Shown here piece after piece: positions 1 to 9,999 of a stretch of 64,000 bases of DNA. The DNA lies in contig JAPDRN010000076.1 in assembly GCA_030247855.1 (NCBI GenBank), positions 62,001 to 126,000 on the forward strand, given 5' to 3'. The notes below the pieces were generated by a model. It was not told the origin of the DNA. It was given only the letters and a program-made list of their open reading frames with translations, and ran no database searches. This DNA is from Knufia peltigerae (lineage: Eukaryota; Ascomycota; Eurotiomycetes; Chaetothyriales; Trichomeriaceae). The position numbers and the translations under genes are program-made. Each line of letters opens with the position of its first letter. The first letter of the stretch is position 1.

Positions 1-1735
1 CGCTCAATGTTCATCATGGCCAGATAACTTGCCGGGTGATGTTCATTATCATCACCTATGACTCCACTAACACTTCTACTCGACAGTCATCTTCCAGGAT
101 GGCGAGCATCTGGAAAGGAAATATACCTATGCCCAGCTCAAGCAATTAAGCACTGATTTTGGCAAGGGGTTGAAATCAAATTACGGATTTCGAAAGAGCG
201 ACGTGCTCGCCCTGTATGTTCCCAACGACATTGACGTTGGCCCCGTGGTTTGGGGAACTCTGTGGGCAGGAGGTGTCGTTTCACCAGCCAACCCCGGCTA
301 CACCGTCGCCGAACTCGTCTACCAACTCAAGGATTCGGGCGCGAAACTACTCGTCACCCACATCAGCGCTCTCGAGAATGCGAAAAAGGCGTGCGAGGAA
401 GCAGGCATCCCCGAGTCGAACATCCTACTGCTGGGCAAGGATGGCGACCCGAGCCGCAAATTCAAGCACTGGAGCATGGTCCGCAATCTAGAAGGGACGT
501 CACGCTGGCGGACGCCAAAGATCTCGCCCAAGACGGATCTGGCGTTTCTCGTGTACTCCTCGGGCACGACAGGTCGACCCAAGGGCGTCAGACTCACGCA
601 TCACAACATGACGGCGAACATTGAACAAGTCAGCTCGGCCGAGCCGCACTTGTCGCATGACGGATCGAAAAAGGTCCGCGGCATTCCCGACGCGCCCAAG
701 GGTCAGGGTGACAAGATCCTCGCCGTGCTACCGTTTTTCCACATCTACGGGCTCAACTGTCTCGTCCACCTGCCGGTCTTCCAGGGGGTCCACACGCTGG
801 TGATGTCCCGGTTCGACCTGGAGAAGTGGTGCCGCCTCGTGCAGGACCACCAGGTGACGTTCAGCTACATCGTGCCTCCGATCGTGCTGCTGCTGTGCAA
901 GCACCCCGCGGTGGAAAAGTACGACCTCCGCTCGCTGCGGATGACGAACTCGGGCGCCGCCCCGCTCACGCGCGACCTGGTCGAGTCGCTCTGGGAACGG
1001 AAGGGCGTGCGCGTCAAGCAAGGGTACGGCCTCAGCGAGACCAGCCCGACCATCTTCATGCAACCCTGGGAGTCGTGGATGAGCGCCGTGGGCACGACGG
1101 GCGTGATGGTGCCGAACCTGGAGGCCAAGTTCTGCGCCGTGCCCGCCCCGGGCGAGGAGTCCGACGGCACCAAGGAACTGCCGCGGGGCAAGATCGGCGA
1201 GCTGTACGTCAGGGGGCCCAACGTGTTCCTGGGGTACCACAACAACCCCTCCGCGACGGCCGAGTGCCTGGAGGACGGCTGGTTCAGGACCGGCGACGTC
1301 GGCTTCCTCGACGAGGGCGGCAACCTGACCATCACGGACCGCGTCAAGGAACTCATCAAGTACAAAGGGTTCCAGGTCCCGCCGGCCGAGCTGGAGGGCT
1401 ACCTGGCGGCCCACGACAAGGTCGACGACGTGGCCGTGGTGGGCGTCGACAGCGTCGAGCTCGGCACCGAGGTGCCCCGGGCGTACATCGTGCGGAAGGG
1501 CGGTGCGGGCGCCGTGCAGCCAAACGACGCCGAGGAGATCATCAAGTGGATGAACAACAAGGTCGCCAACCACAAAAAGCTGCGCGGCGGCATCAAGTTC
1601 GTCGACGCAGTCCCCAAGAGCGTCTCGGGCAAGATCCTCAGGAGAGTGCTGAAGGAACAGGCCAAGAAGGAGTTCAAGGAGGAAGAGGAAAAGAAGATGA
1701 GGGCGAACAAGACCTCGGGAAAGCCAAAGTTGTGA
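1..1735 (+). CDS. 4-coumarate-CoA ligase-like acyl-CoA synthetase (5' partial)
   Basis: ANL-superfamily adenylating enzyme that activates a carboxylic acid to an acyl-AMP and then a CoA thioester. The gene enters from the left edge. The main reading frame stays open upstream of 170 to an intron with CTAAC branch point (about 66-70) and AG at 85-86. A donor GTGATG at 36 makes the structure join(<1..35,87..1735), intron 51 nt. Visible motifs are the P-loop YSSGTTGRPKG, GYGLSET, the GWFRTGD hinge region, KELIKYKGFQVPPAELE and the C-terminal KSVSGKILRR with its catalytic Lys. The length and motif set fit fungal 4CL/luciferase-type ligases. The C-terminus ends GKPKL, only a weak match to a peroxisomal PTS1. 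Substrate cannot be told from sequence. It is convergent with the gene at 1984. Confidence 0.9.
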
Positions 1736-1983
1736 TGGACCAAAGTTGGACCAAATGCCTTGGCTGGGCATGCAGCAATGTCGTCTATTCGGATGTACGA
1801 GACCACACAGCGAAGTCAGGGTTTGGTGGAGGGGGTGTGTATCCTTTGGCGGTACTCATAGTATGTTGGTCTTTTTTTTTCTCGGTCTCTGCGAATGAGG
1901 AATTAGGACTTGGGAGTTCTCGGGATGACTACTGTACCGTTGAGGAGGAAATAAGGCTTGTATCTAGGAAGGAAAGAAAATTT

Positions 1984-3360
1984 TTATATTTCATTCGACG
2001 ACGCAGAGGGCAAAAAGTCTCCAGCAGGGTGCTCGACCTTTTTGAAGCCCGAGAGACCGGTCGCCTTCTTCTCTTCTATATCCGTGCTTTTGACGATGAT
2101 GAGATGGTCCGAATCTTTTTCTTCGACCACGACACCACCTCCATTCGCGGTCGCCATCAATTCGTCACTTGCCTTCAGACGTTGGCCCGTCTCCTTGTTC
2201 CACACCCACCCTTCCTTCATCCACATCCATGTAAGCCACGCCCGTAATTCTTTATCCAACGGCACGACTCGTTTCCATTCCGGTTCAAAATTTTTGGTTT
2301 TGGTTTTGTTTTCGGGTTTTTCGTATTCATGATAATCCTGATCATTATGGCTGCTGCTGCTGTTGCGGCCCTCGCCGTTCCAACCTGTACTCAGTCCTCG
2401 AAGTTCGTCTCGGCAAAACATTCTCCAACTGTCATGGGAATACGGACCCAAGCCTGGAAGGTGGGAGATCTCCCAAGCGACCCGGGCGTCGGTCTCGTCG
2501 TCATCAATCACCTCATCGACCCCTACATCCTTCCCGTCCCCCTTTGTCGGGTAGTGAAGCTTCCTGTACCGTTTCCCTCGCTCCGGGGGCCGTTCGACCC
2601 AGGCTCGAGCCATGGCCACGCATTTCCGTGCCCGTTGGTTCTGGAAGCCAAGCACGTAAATGATGGAAGTGATGTCGCCCGCCTGTGCCTTGGAGAGGGC
2701 CAACGGCGTCGGGTACCGGGACATCAGTTGGTAAAACACGGGCATGGCGCGCTCCCCGGGCGTCTTGTTGAGGAAGATGGTGGCGATGAGGAGGCGGAAA
2801 GGGTCATGCGCGAGTCTCTCCTGCATGAGACCGAATGTCTCGTGCGAAAGAGGAGGGAAGGGTAAGGTCGACAAGAACGTAGGGCGGTGTTTGTGGGGGT
2901 GAGGAAAGTATGGTGATTTCGTGGGTCGACGGGCTGGTTTCTTCGACTTCACCTTTATCGCTTGTACCTTGGAGAGGGACGACTCGTGGGCCGAGAGGAA
3001 TGGATCTGGTCCTATGTCGTCGGGTACGTCGGTGAGATCCGAGTCAGAGGATAAATCGTCGATGTTGATGCCATGGTACACTCGGGGTCCATGGTTAGGA
3101 GGAGGACGTGAGGCTTGTTGAGGTGACCCCAAGGTGGATAACTCGGCTCTTACAATCTTGCGAATGTCGTCGACGGCGGTGCTGACGTTCTTGAGTGCAT
3201 GGTCGAGTTCTCGCCCTGTCTGTGATGATGCTCCGCTGGATTCGGAGGAGTCCTCTGTAAAATGGCGCGAGACATAGGTGACTTTTCGACGTTGACTCCG
3301 TCGTTTCTTCTTTTCAACTCTCTGGTCGCTGGCGATCATACCCAGGTGATTGAAAGGCAC
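1984..3360 (-). CDS. MBD4-like HhH-GPD DNA glycosylase
   Basis: Single-exon gene for 458 residues. Residues about 170-320 match the glycosylase domain of MBD4, a nuclear base-excision enzyme that removes T (or U) mispaired with G. The features are HDPFRLLIATIFLNKTPGERAM, the helix-hairpin-helix LPGLGPY near 301-307 and the catalytic Asp at about 310 in YSHDSWRMFC. The family's C-terminal block follows after a low-complexity insert: EWKRVVPLDKELRAWLTWMW. No methyl-CpG-binding domain is visible. The N-terminal 160 residues are basic and Ser/Asp-rich, with KKKRR at about 17-21 that could be a nuclear signal. About 70 residues extend past the glycosylase fold. Met8 is an alternative start. Confidence 0.85.
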   Translation of the reverse strand: MPFNHLGMIASDQRVEKKKRRSQRRKVTYVSRHFTEDSSESSGASSQTGRELDHALKNVSTAVDDIRKIVRAELSTLGSPQQASRPPPNHGPRVYHGINIDDLSSDSDLTDVPDDIGPDPFLSAHESSLSKVQAIKVKSKKPARRPTKSPYFPHPHKHRPTFLSTLPFPPLSHETFGLMQERLAHDPFRLLIATIFLNKTPGERAMPVFYQLMSRYPTPLALSKAQAGDITSIIYVLGFQNQRARKCVAMARAWVERPPERGKRYRKLHYPTKGDGKDVGVDEVIDDDETDARVAWEISHLPGLGPYSHDSWRMFCRDELRGLSTGWNGEGRNSSSSHNDQDYHEYEKPENKTKTKNFEPEWKRVVPLDKELRAWLTWMWMKEGWVWNKETGQRLKASDELMATANGGGVVVEEKDSDHLIIVKSTDIEEKKATGLSGFKKVEHPAGDFLPSASSNEI

Positions 3361-4196
3361 GAATGGTAATTCTCGAGGAGAGAAAGGGGAGGGCGGCGGC
3401 GGACGAGGAGGTTAGATATCCAAATGTCAGTTTCACAAGCCCGAACATCCGGGCCTAAACAGTACAGGTGATGTTGATGTTGATGTTGATGAGGTCATCA
3501 AATCCGTTGTTTCTAGGCAGCGAAATCGACAATGGCGGCCGAATTCACATAGCAGCAGAATGATCAAGTCAATAACATTTCTGGCATCTAGTGACATACC
3601 AAAGGCCGGAGTATTATGTCGCTTCACTCTTTACGAGGTTTCACATAGTACCTGACTGTACATACTCGTAATGCGAGGTACTGAACGTGATGGCCTGGGC
3701 CACGTACCGACTCGGCTTGGGCCGCGTGCAGATCTTGATCTTCATTACGGGTTATTATGATACTCGCTCTATCTAACAATCTCACTCCGTTGTGTCTTTG
3801 CTCATTTGCTTGCGAGTAACGCCAACCAGCCACATCATGTGTCCTAGGACATTCTTCGGCCTTCCGAAATGGACGCTGACAACAAATTGACTATTGATTG
3901 AGAACCGGGATCTCACCTCCTTTTCCAAGAGTCCGGGGTAAGTCCAGGAACATAACCAATCACATCAACCTCCTCGAAGCGAGATCAAACCCTCCTCTTT
4001 CACGGAGGCAATCTCTAGATGGCCGCATTCTGGTAGAGAATGGCTCTCAAGAGGGCATATAGCGCGACCTGCGACCATTATAAAAACTACAAGCCTGTCA
4101 GCTGGACTCTACACTGACCTCGTATCGCGACCTTGACCCAGCTCCTCAAAGACCACCTCCGTCGACTACGCGAAGCCTCACGCGAGATACGATACA
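3361..4196. other. intergenic, divergent promoter region
   Basis: Lies between the glycosylase start (minus) and the barwin-fold gene (plus). Open frames here are short and resemble nothing known. It contains a TGATGT repeat at 3469-3491; nothing else was recognised. Confidence 0.6.
3469..3491. repeat. short TGATGT hexanucleotide repeat
   Basis: About 3.8 tandem copies of TGATGT in the non-coding region upstream of the glycosylase gene. Simple-sequence repeat with no recognised function. Confidence 0.85.
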
Positions 4197-4808
4197 ATGG
4201 AGGAAGAGAATGGAGAAGCAATCAAGGCAGCCAGGTCAGCGACCATTACCCGTAAACCTGTGCCTGCGCCGGCGCCTGCGACCCGGCAAACTCGGTTCGG
4301 GGCTGGTAGAAATGCCCTCCTTCAGCGATGGAAGACTCTAAGTCGACGAGCCAAATTCATCGTCATTGCTACTACCGTCGCCGTCCTCGTCCTGATCATT
4401 GGTCTTGCAGCAGGCCTTTCGACCCGCAAGCACTCCAAGAACCTCCCTCTCCCTTCCGGAAATGGTGGTCCATACACCGGTGACTTGACTTATTACGGAC
4501 CAGGTCTAGGCGCATGCGGCGTCACATCCAAGGACAGCGACAAGATCGTCGCCATATCACATACCGTCTTCGACGCAGTGAGCACAGGAAGCGATCCGAA
4601 TCAGAACCCTCTGTGCGGCAAAAAGATAAGAGCGAGGAGAGACAACAAGAGCGTCGACCTAACCGTGGTTGATCGGTGCGTCGGTTGCAAGCCTACAGAT
4701 CTCGATGTGACTATCGACACCTTCGCCATCCTAGCTGATGTGGACTTGGGGAGAGTGAATGTTGAATGGAATTGGCTGGAGAATGTACCCGTTCAGGCTC
4801 AAACTTGA
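4197..4808 (+). CDS. membrane-anchored double-psi beta-barrel (expansin/barwin-like) protein
   Basis: Single exon, 203 residues. An N-terminal basic, Pro/Ala-rich tail (1-50) is followed by one membrane segment at about 53-77 and a Ser/Gly/Pro linker. A C-terminal RlpA/barwin-type double-psi beta-barrel occupies about 92-203. The barrel shows GDLTYYGPGLGACG, a paired Cys pattern (LCGKKI; VVDRCVGC) and the family's LTVVDRCVGC-x-DLDVT block. Related fungal proteins are secreted small-Cys or expansin-like wall-binding proteins. Here the N-terminus looks like a type II signal anchor, so the domain probably faces the cell wall or secretory lumen. Catalytic activity is not expected from the fold alone. 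Confidence 0.8.
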   Translation: MEEENGEAIKAARSATITRKPVPAPAPATRQTRFGAGRNALLQRWKTLSRRAKFIVIATTVAVLVLIIGLAAGLSTRKHSKNLPLPSGNGGPYTGDLTYYGPGLGACGVTSKDSDKIVAISHTVFDAVSTGSDPNQNPLCGKKIRARRDNKSVDLTVVDRCVGCKPTDLDVTIDTFAILADVDLGRVNVEWNWLENVPVQAQT

Positions 4809-5096
4809 CCGTGACTAGGGCGCAGCTATGCGAGCATTCCTCTGATGCTGAATCTACTAAGCAAAAGCCGAAAGGAAAGACATGAAGCCATCGCCTGGCT
4901 CGAATATTTTTCCGAAAGCACATTCTCCGATCTTCTGCATCCCTCCGGCCTCCTTTGACCGAGGACATGATTGTGGAGAAACACGAACGTTATTGACACG
5001 GACTTCTGCGCTCGCAGATCGCCCATATCTGATGGACTCTTGGGCTTGAACAGCATCTCCTCCCCAAGGAATGTAAGTCCAGGAAAAGGCCTCAAG

Positions 5097-6850
5097 ATGT
5101 CTATCGTCGCTTTGGCAGATGGCTTCCAGTATGTACAACCAGGCTATGATCGGATTGCGTGACTGACTCCTACAGGTCGAGCGTCACACTCGACGTACTC
5201 CACGATGTCGCCGCGCGAAACAATATTCAAATCAAGTCGAAGACCGATGAAGAAGCCTACCTCCTCGTTCTACAGTCTGCAGACATGACCGCTGATAGCG
5301 TGAACAATCTCCCCGATTATGTCGACCCACGGCTAGCTCCTGTGCCTACAAATGGCGGAAGGAACTTCTGGAAATCTGAAAAGAACAGCCACAGTGCATG
5401 GAGTCACCAGGCGCAGCTAGTTGCAGAGAAACCCGTCTCCGATATATTAAAAGGCCGAAAAATCGTGATGAAGGATAACATGTCAATAGGAGGATTACCC
5501 CACACGTGTGGAACGTTTCCTCAACTTGTCTCGAAAGATGGCAAATACCCTCTAGCAAGCATCGATGCAACCGTCGCAAGACGTTTGTTGGAAGCTGGAG
5601 CGACCATTGTTGGTACCTCGACATGTGAGAACTATTCTCTGACGCCCATGTCATACACGTCAGCAAATGGGCCGGTTCATAATCCGTGGCTACGCGACCA
5701 TAACACCGGAGGAAGTACAAGCGGAGGCGCTTGTCTCGTAGCCCTCGGAAACGCTCGAGCTGCCGGTGTTCCTGGCCTTGACGATGCAGGTGATGATGTC
5801 GACTTGTGCATGGGCGGAGACCAGGCTGGGAGCATACGACTTCCATCTGCGTATTGTGGTGTATATGGTCTGAAGCCTACGCATGGACTTGTGCCGTATA
5901 CTGGCATTGCAGGGTTGCATCCGATGATTGACTATACGGGACCTCTGGCTCGGAAACTTGAAGACATCGCAACCTTACTGACGGTCGTCGCTGGGTATGA
6001 CGGGCTTGATCCTCGAATGTCTCCTGAGTCTCCGCTGCGGCAGAACGTGGTCGATTATGCTGGTCAGCTGAGAGCCGCCGAGAATCCTGGCAAAGGTCTC
6101 AAGGTCGGCATCATTACAGAATCACTTACTTCGCTGGGCACTCAACCTGAAGTGGCGCAGATCGTCAAAGATGCGGCAGTGAAACATTTTGGCGCAAGTG
6201 GAGGTACAGTTGAGGAAGTGTCGATTCCAATGCATCTGCTGGGCCCAGCGATCTGGACGGCTGCCACAAGAACGTACATGGCAAGCTTAGCCGTAGGTGG
6301 TCGTACACCAGACGTCCTCAACCACAATATGCCGCATCTGTCACTCAGGTGGCCCCCAGACCAGGAAATGTTTGAGCTTTTGACGGCTTCTAATCCTGCA
6401 GTGGTCAATATACTGTTTTGTGAGACGTTCCTGAAGGACAAATTTGGGCCTAGTGCACAAGCCAAAGCTCATCGACACGTGTTTGAGCTTCGAGCAGCAT
6501 ACGACAGGGCACTGGAAGACTACGACGTTCTGATCACGCCTACGACGCCTTCCGTTGCACCGCCACATCCAGATCTGCGTCCTGAAAGTCTGGGTGGGAG
6601 CTCTGTAATGGATAAGATCAAGCTCGCAGTCGGCGCGACCAACAACACAGCGCCTTTCAATACCTCGGGCCATCCTGCACTGAACGTTCCTTGTGGGTGG
6701 GCCAAGGCACGGAGTGGAAAGGGTTGGCTTCCTGTCGGAATGCAGGTAGTTGGCAGGCGATGGGACGATCTTGGTGTATTGAAGGCCGCGAAAGCCTTTG
6801 AACTTGGTGGCGGCGGATTAGGTACGTGGCCAGGCCTGGATGGTCATTGA
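5097..6850 (+). CDS. amidase-signature family amidase
   Basis: Hydrolyses a carboxamide to acid plus ammonia through a Ser-cisSer-Lys triad. The 568-residue protein is join(5097..5128,5176..6850). The intron is 47 nt, donor GTATGT, acceptor CAG at 5173-5175, with a CTGAC branch point. The first exon encodes MSIVALADGFQ, matching the usual short N-terminus; an in-frame upstream ATG at 4971 is a less likely start. The triad is visible as Lys~110 in VMKDNM, cis-Ser~193 in GGSTSGGA and nucleophile Ser~230 in GGDQAGSIRLPS. The GGDQAGS form, instead of GSDTGGS, is seen in enantioselective/acrylamide-type amidases. No signal peptide, so probably cytosolic. The substrate is unknown. Confidence 0.88.
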
Positions 6851-7983
6851 AAAAGCAGACGGGTCCAAACATTGCTACGGGATGTATGGTGTATTCCGTG
6901 GGGCGTGTTCTACGCGAGGTTGTCTGACAGGGTGTGGTGGACAGCTCGGGCATTCTTGTTGTTCGCGAAGCTTGCAACCCTCGTAGTGGCGAACACAGAT
7001 GGATGCAGCAAATACAATCAAGGGATTGCCAAGTTTTGGCGACGCGTCGACGTATGTAGAAGTTTCTTAGAATATAAGCAACCCGTACAGATCTCCGAAT
7101 CCATGATATCATCACATCATCATCGCGACACTTGGCATATGCCACGCTCGGATCTCGAGGATTGAGAAGACTTGAGAAAAGGGAGTCAATGTTCTGTGTG
7201 CTCCTGCTACATTTACTGAGCCCTTCGTTCAAGTTCCATGTACAATAGAATTCTGCGGAATTATCTCGACATAATGTCTCTTACGCCTTTAGTCTACCGA
7301 GAACTACGAAACAGGTCCAGACAACCATTTAACCTCACACTCATCCATGCGGTAGTGTGCATCATTGCCCTATTCAAGTGTTGATATTGCGGGGAATGCT
7401 TGTAATGGACGCGGCGATTGACATGGCGTTGCCGTCTTCCCGTCCCTTTTGATTCGATTACGAGATATTGATGAGCACATCCCCCTTGGCCTGGTGTTTC
7501 CAAAACAGCCAATGCATCTGGATAGACGGCATTCGAACCGAGGAAGAAGACTTCCCCGTCCCGAATGTCAGTCTTGGTTCTTTCCACATCGTCCAGTCGA
7601 GACTCTCCTCCTCGACGTCTCGGTCGTCATCGATCAGCAACATGGCTGTCAAACTCCTGGCAAGGCGTGGCAAGAGACCAATGATCATCTTCAAAACAGT
7701 AAGCGTTGCCTTGAATCGCCTCAGGCCAAGCTGCCGCCTTGCCCAGCCTTACGTGTTAGCTTTCCCTACCCTTCGATTCCATGAAATCGCCCAATGTTCT
7801 GACGGCAAAGTCTTGTTGCGAGGGGTGACCGATGACCCTGGAGGAGCAGTAAGACCCCTTCAAATATGCCGTGAAACCAGGAAAGCTTTCTCTTCCTCTT
7901 TTTCGCTCGTTCTTGCAAAAACTAATCATCTGCTCCTGCCTGGCCATCTGTCAATACTCACTTGAACATCTCTCCTTGCAACA
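6851..7983. other. intergenic, no gene supported
   Basis: 1.1 kb before the fasciclin gene. Several overlapping open frames of 60-190 codons lie here on both strands (for example 7468-7965 plus and 7458-7694 minus). None shows a recognisable motif or a consistent splice model, so none is called. The region should hold the fasciclin gene promoter. Confidence 0.5.
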
Positions 7984-9126
7984 ATGTTGTTCACATCGGT
8001 GGCTCTTGCTGCTCTGGCTGGCACTGCTGTCTCGCAGCAGTTGACTTCGGTCCTCCAGAATGCGACCGAGCTGTCGAACCTCACTACCTATCTGGGACTG
8101 TTCCCTGATTTCACTCAGACCCTCTCAGGCTTGCAGAATATCACTCTCCTCGCCCCCAACAACCAGGCATTTGCAAAGTTCCTCAACTCATCGGCTGGGG
8201 CTGCACTTGCGCAGAATGACACCTCGATGATCCAAGCTGTCTTCAGCTACCATGTGTTGAATGGCACGTACAACAACTTCGACAACGTCAGCTTCGTCCG
8301 AACAATGCTGCAACCTACTCAATATGCCAACGTCACAGGCGGCCAAGCGGTGGGCTTGTACGACGAGGATGACGAGGAGTTCATCGCTTCGGGCCTGCTG
8401 TCCAGAGCCAACCTCACTGGCACATCCCTGAACTTTACTGGTGGAGTGGTCCATGTCATCGACAGCGTCCTCATCATCCCACAAAACATCTCCGAGACTG
8501 CTGTGGAACTCAACCTCACCGCTGCTGTCGGTGCCCTCACCAACACGAGTCTCGCCGAAACGGTTGATCACATGACTGATGTCACCTGCTTTATTCCTAA
8601 TAACGCAGCTTTCCGAGCGATTGGTTCTGCTCTGCCGAATTTGACCATGGAACAATTGACATCAATTCTCCAATATCATGTCGTCGAGGGTGTGGTCGGA
8701 TACAGCACTGATCTTCAAAACGGAACGTCGTTGAAGACCGCCCAAGGCAACAACGTGACTGTCACGGTCGACGATGGTGACGTCTTTGTCAACAGTGCCA
8801 AGGTTGTCATACCAGATGTTCTGGTTGCCAATGGTGTGGTTCATGTCATTGACAACGTTCTCAACCCAGAGAATGCAACGTCCACGTCAGAGCCAGACGA
8901 CCGCGAGTCGGGCTCGCCTGCATTCAGCGGCGCCAGCTCTGCCAGTGATGTGCCGTACACTTCTGGAGTTCGAACTCCCACCAGCACTGTTGCTACCGAG
9001 TCAGCTCCAGGGGCCACAGCTGCCTCTTCCAGTAGCAGCAGTGGTGTTGCGGCCATGCCAATGAAGACTGGAGCCGTTGGCGCTGCAGCTTTATTTGGCG
9101 GTGCGGCATTGGTCATGAATATGTAA
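7984..9126 (+). CDS. GPI-anchored protein with two fasciclin (FAS1) domains
   Basis: Single exon, 380 residues. Cleavable signal peptide MLFTSVALAALAGTAVSQQ is followed by two tandem FAS1 domains (about 20-165 and 170-300). Each has the H1 motif (TLLAPNNQAF; TCFIPNNAAF), the central YHV motif (SYHVLNG; QYHVVEG) and the H2-like VVHVIDSVL / VVHVIDNVL ending. A Ser/Thr-rich stalk (about 300-355) and a hydrophobic tail ending VMNM give a GPI-addition signal. Many N-x-S/T sequons are present. Fungal members are cell-surface adhesion or morphogenesis proteins; that role is known for the family and not shown here. Confidence 0.93.
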   Translation: MLFTSVALAALAGTAVSQQLTSVLQNATELSNLTTYLGLFPDFTQTLSGLQNITLLAPNNQAFAKFLNSSAGAALAQNDTSMIQAVFSYHVLNGTYNNFDNVSFVRTMLQPTQYANVTGGQAVGLYDEDDEEFIASGLLSRANLTGTSLNFTGGVVHVIDSVLIIPQNISETAVELNLTAAVGALTNTSLAETVDHMTDVTCFIPNNAAFRAIGSALPNLTMEQLTSILQYHVVEGVVGYSTDLQNGTSLKTAQGNNVTVTVDDGDVFVNSAKVVIPDVLVANGVVHVIDNVLNPENATSTSEPDDRESGSPAFSGASSASDVPYTSGVRTPTSTVATESAPGATAASSSSSSGVAAMPMKTGAVGAAALFGGAALVMNM

Positions 9127-9999
9127 TGTTCAGGAGATGGTGGAGAGAGTAACGAAGGATGCGGGATTGACGTGGCACCATGAGAGATGAGGTTAGTTTA
9201 GTGTAGGCGGTATCCGTACCGTATGGCGATGGCCCATGGGAGGCCCGGGCCATGGTGTAAGGAGAAGTCTAGAAGTCCCCCAACAAGTACTCCGTATCTA
9301 GGTATTTACTGTTAAGTACTAGGTACTCCATACAATACAAAAGTTGCCATATTTAATTGGAGCGGGGGAGAAGAGGACAAGGCACGGGCACTGGCATGGG
9401 CCTGGATGCCCCCCCAGCATGCGACACACGGGCACCTGGGATAGACTTGCGATTTGCTGTATACGAAAATCACCAACACCATTCTTTTACACAGAGTAAC
9501 GTTAACAACACTCCGTATTCACATACAGGTCCTTCGTCTCCTTGCTAAAGTCTCGCTTGCATGTCGAGCCATTGATAGCAGGCACCCCATCGCTGGGTAG
9601 CAAACGCCAACAAACGGAGCCAATGACATAGTTCCCCAGATCCCTGCCAGCCTCATTCCCCTGCCACCCAACTTTGCCCACCGCCTGCGCCTTGACTGTA
9701 CATACTTGCCAACAACTACATCATCATATGAACCAGAACGTGGCACGAGACTGTCTTTAGTCACTCGGTCGAATCGCCTTGACTTTTCCCAAACCGCCAT
9801 TTGTGCCTCCCGTCAGAGCCGATACCAGGTACCGTTGTCCACGATCGGACGCTGTGACAACCTTCAAGTCCTACCCGCCTAAGCGCCGTAGGACAATCGC
9901 AATCTCTCCACAACCACTTCCCAGATACAAATGATACCTACGGTATAAGCGCCTTGATCACGGCCGGCGCGGGTCGCATCATGCAACTTCCCGTCCATC
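9127..9999. other. intergenic with TACTCCGTA element
   Basis: Contains TACTCCGTA at 9288-9296, close to other GTACT/GTACC words, and a related CACTCCGTA near 9509. No coding region supported. Includes the promoter of the gene starting at 10000. Confidence 0.55.

Noticed and set aside
728..2247. Long alternative-frame ORFs over the acyl-CoA ligase (347 codons minus, 473 codons plus)
   Set aside because: They overlap a gene with full family motifs; GC-rich third codon positions create long shadow frames, and the translations are Arg/Gly-rich without motifs.
7294..7965. Overlapping ORFs on both strands upstream of the fasciclin gene
   Set aside because: No motif, no consistent splice model, and frames contradict each other; treated as promoter sequence.
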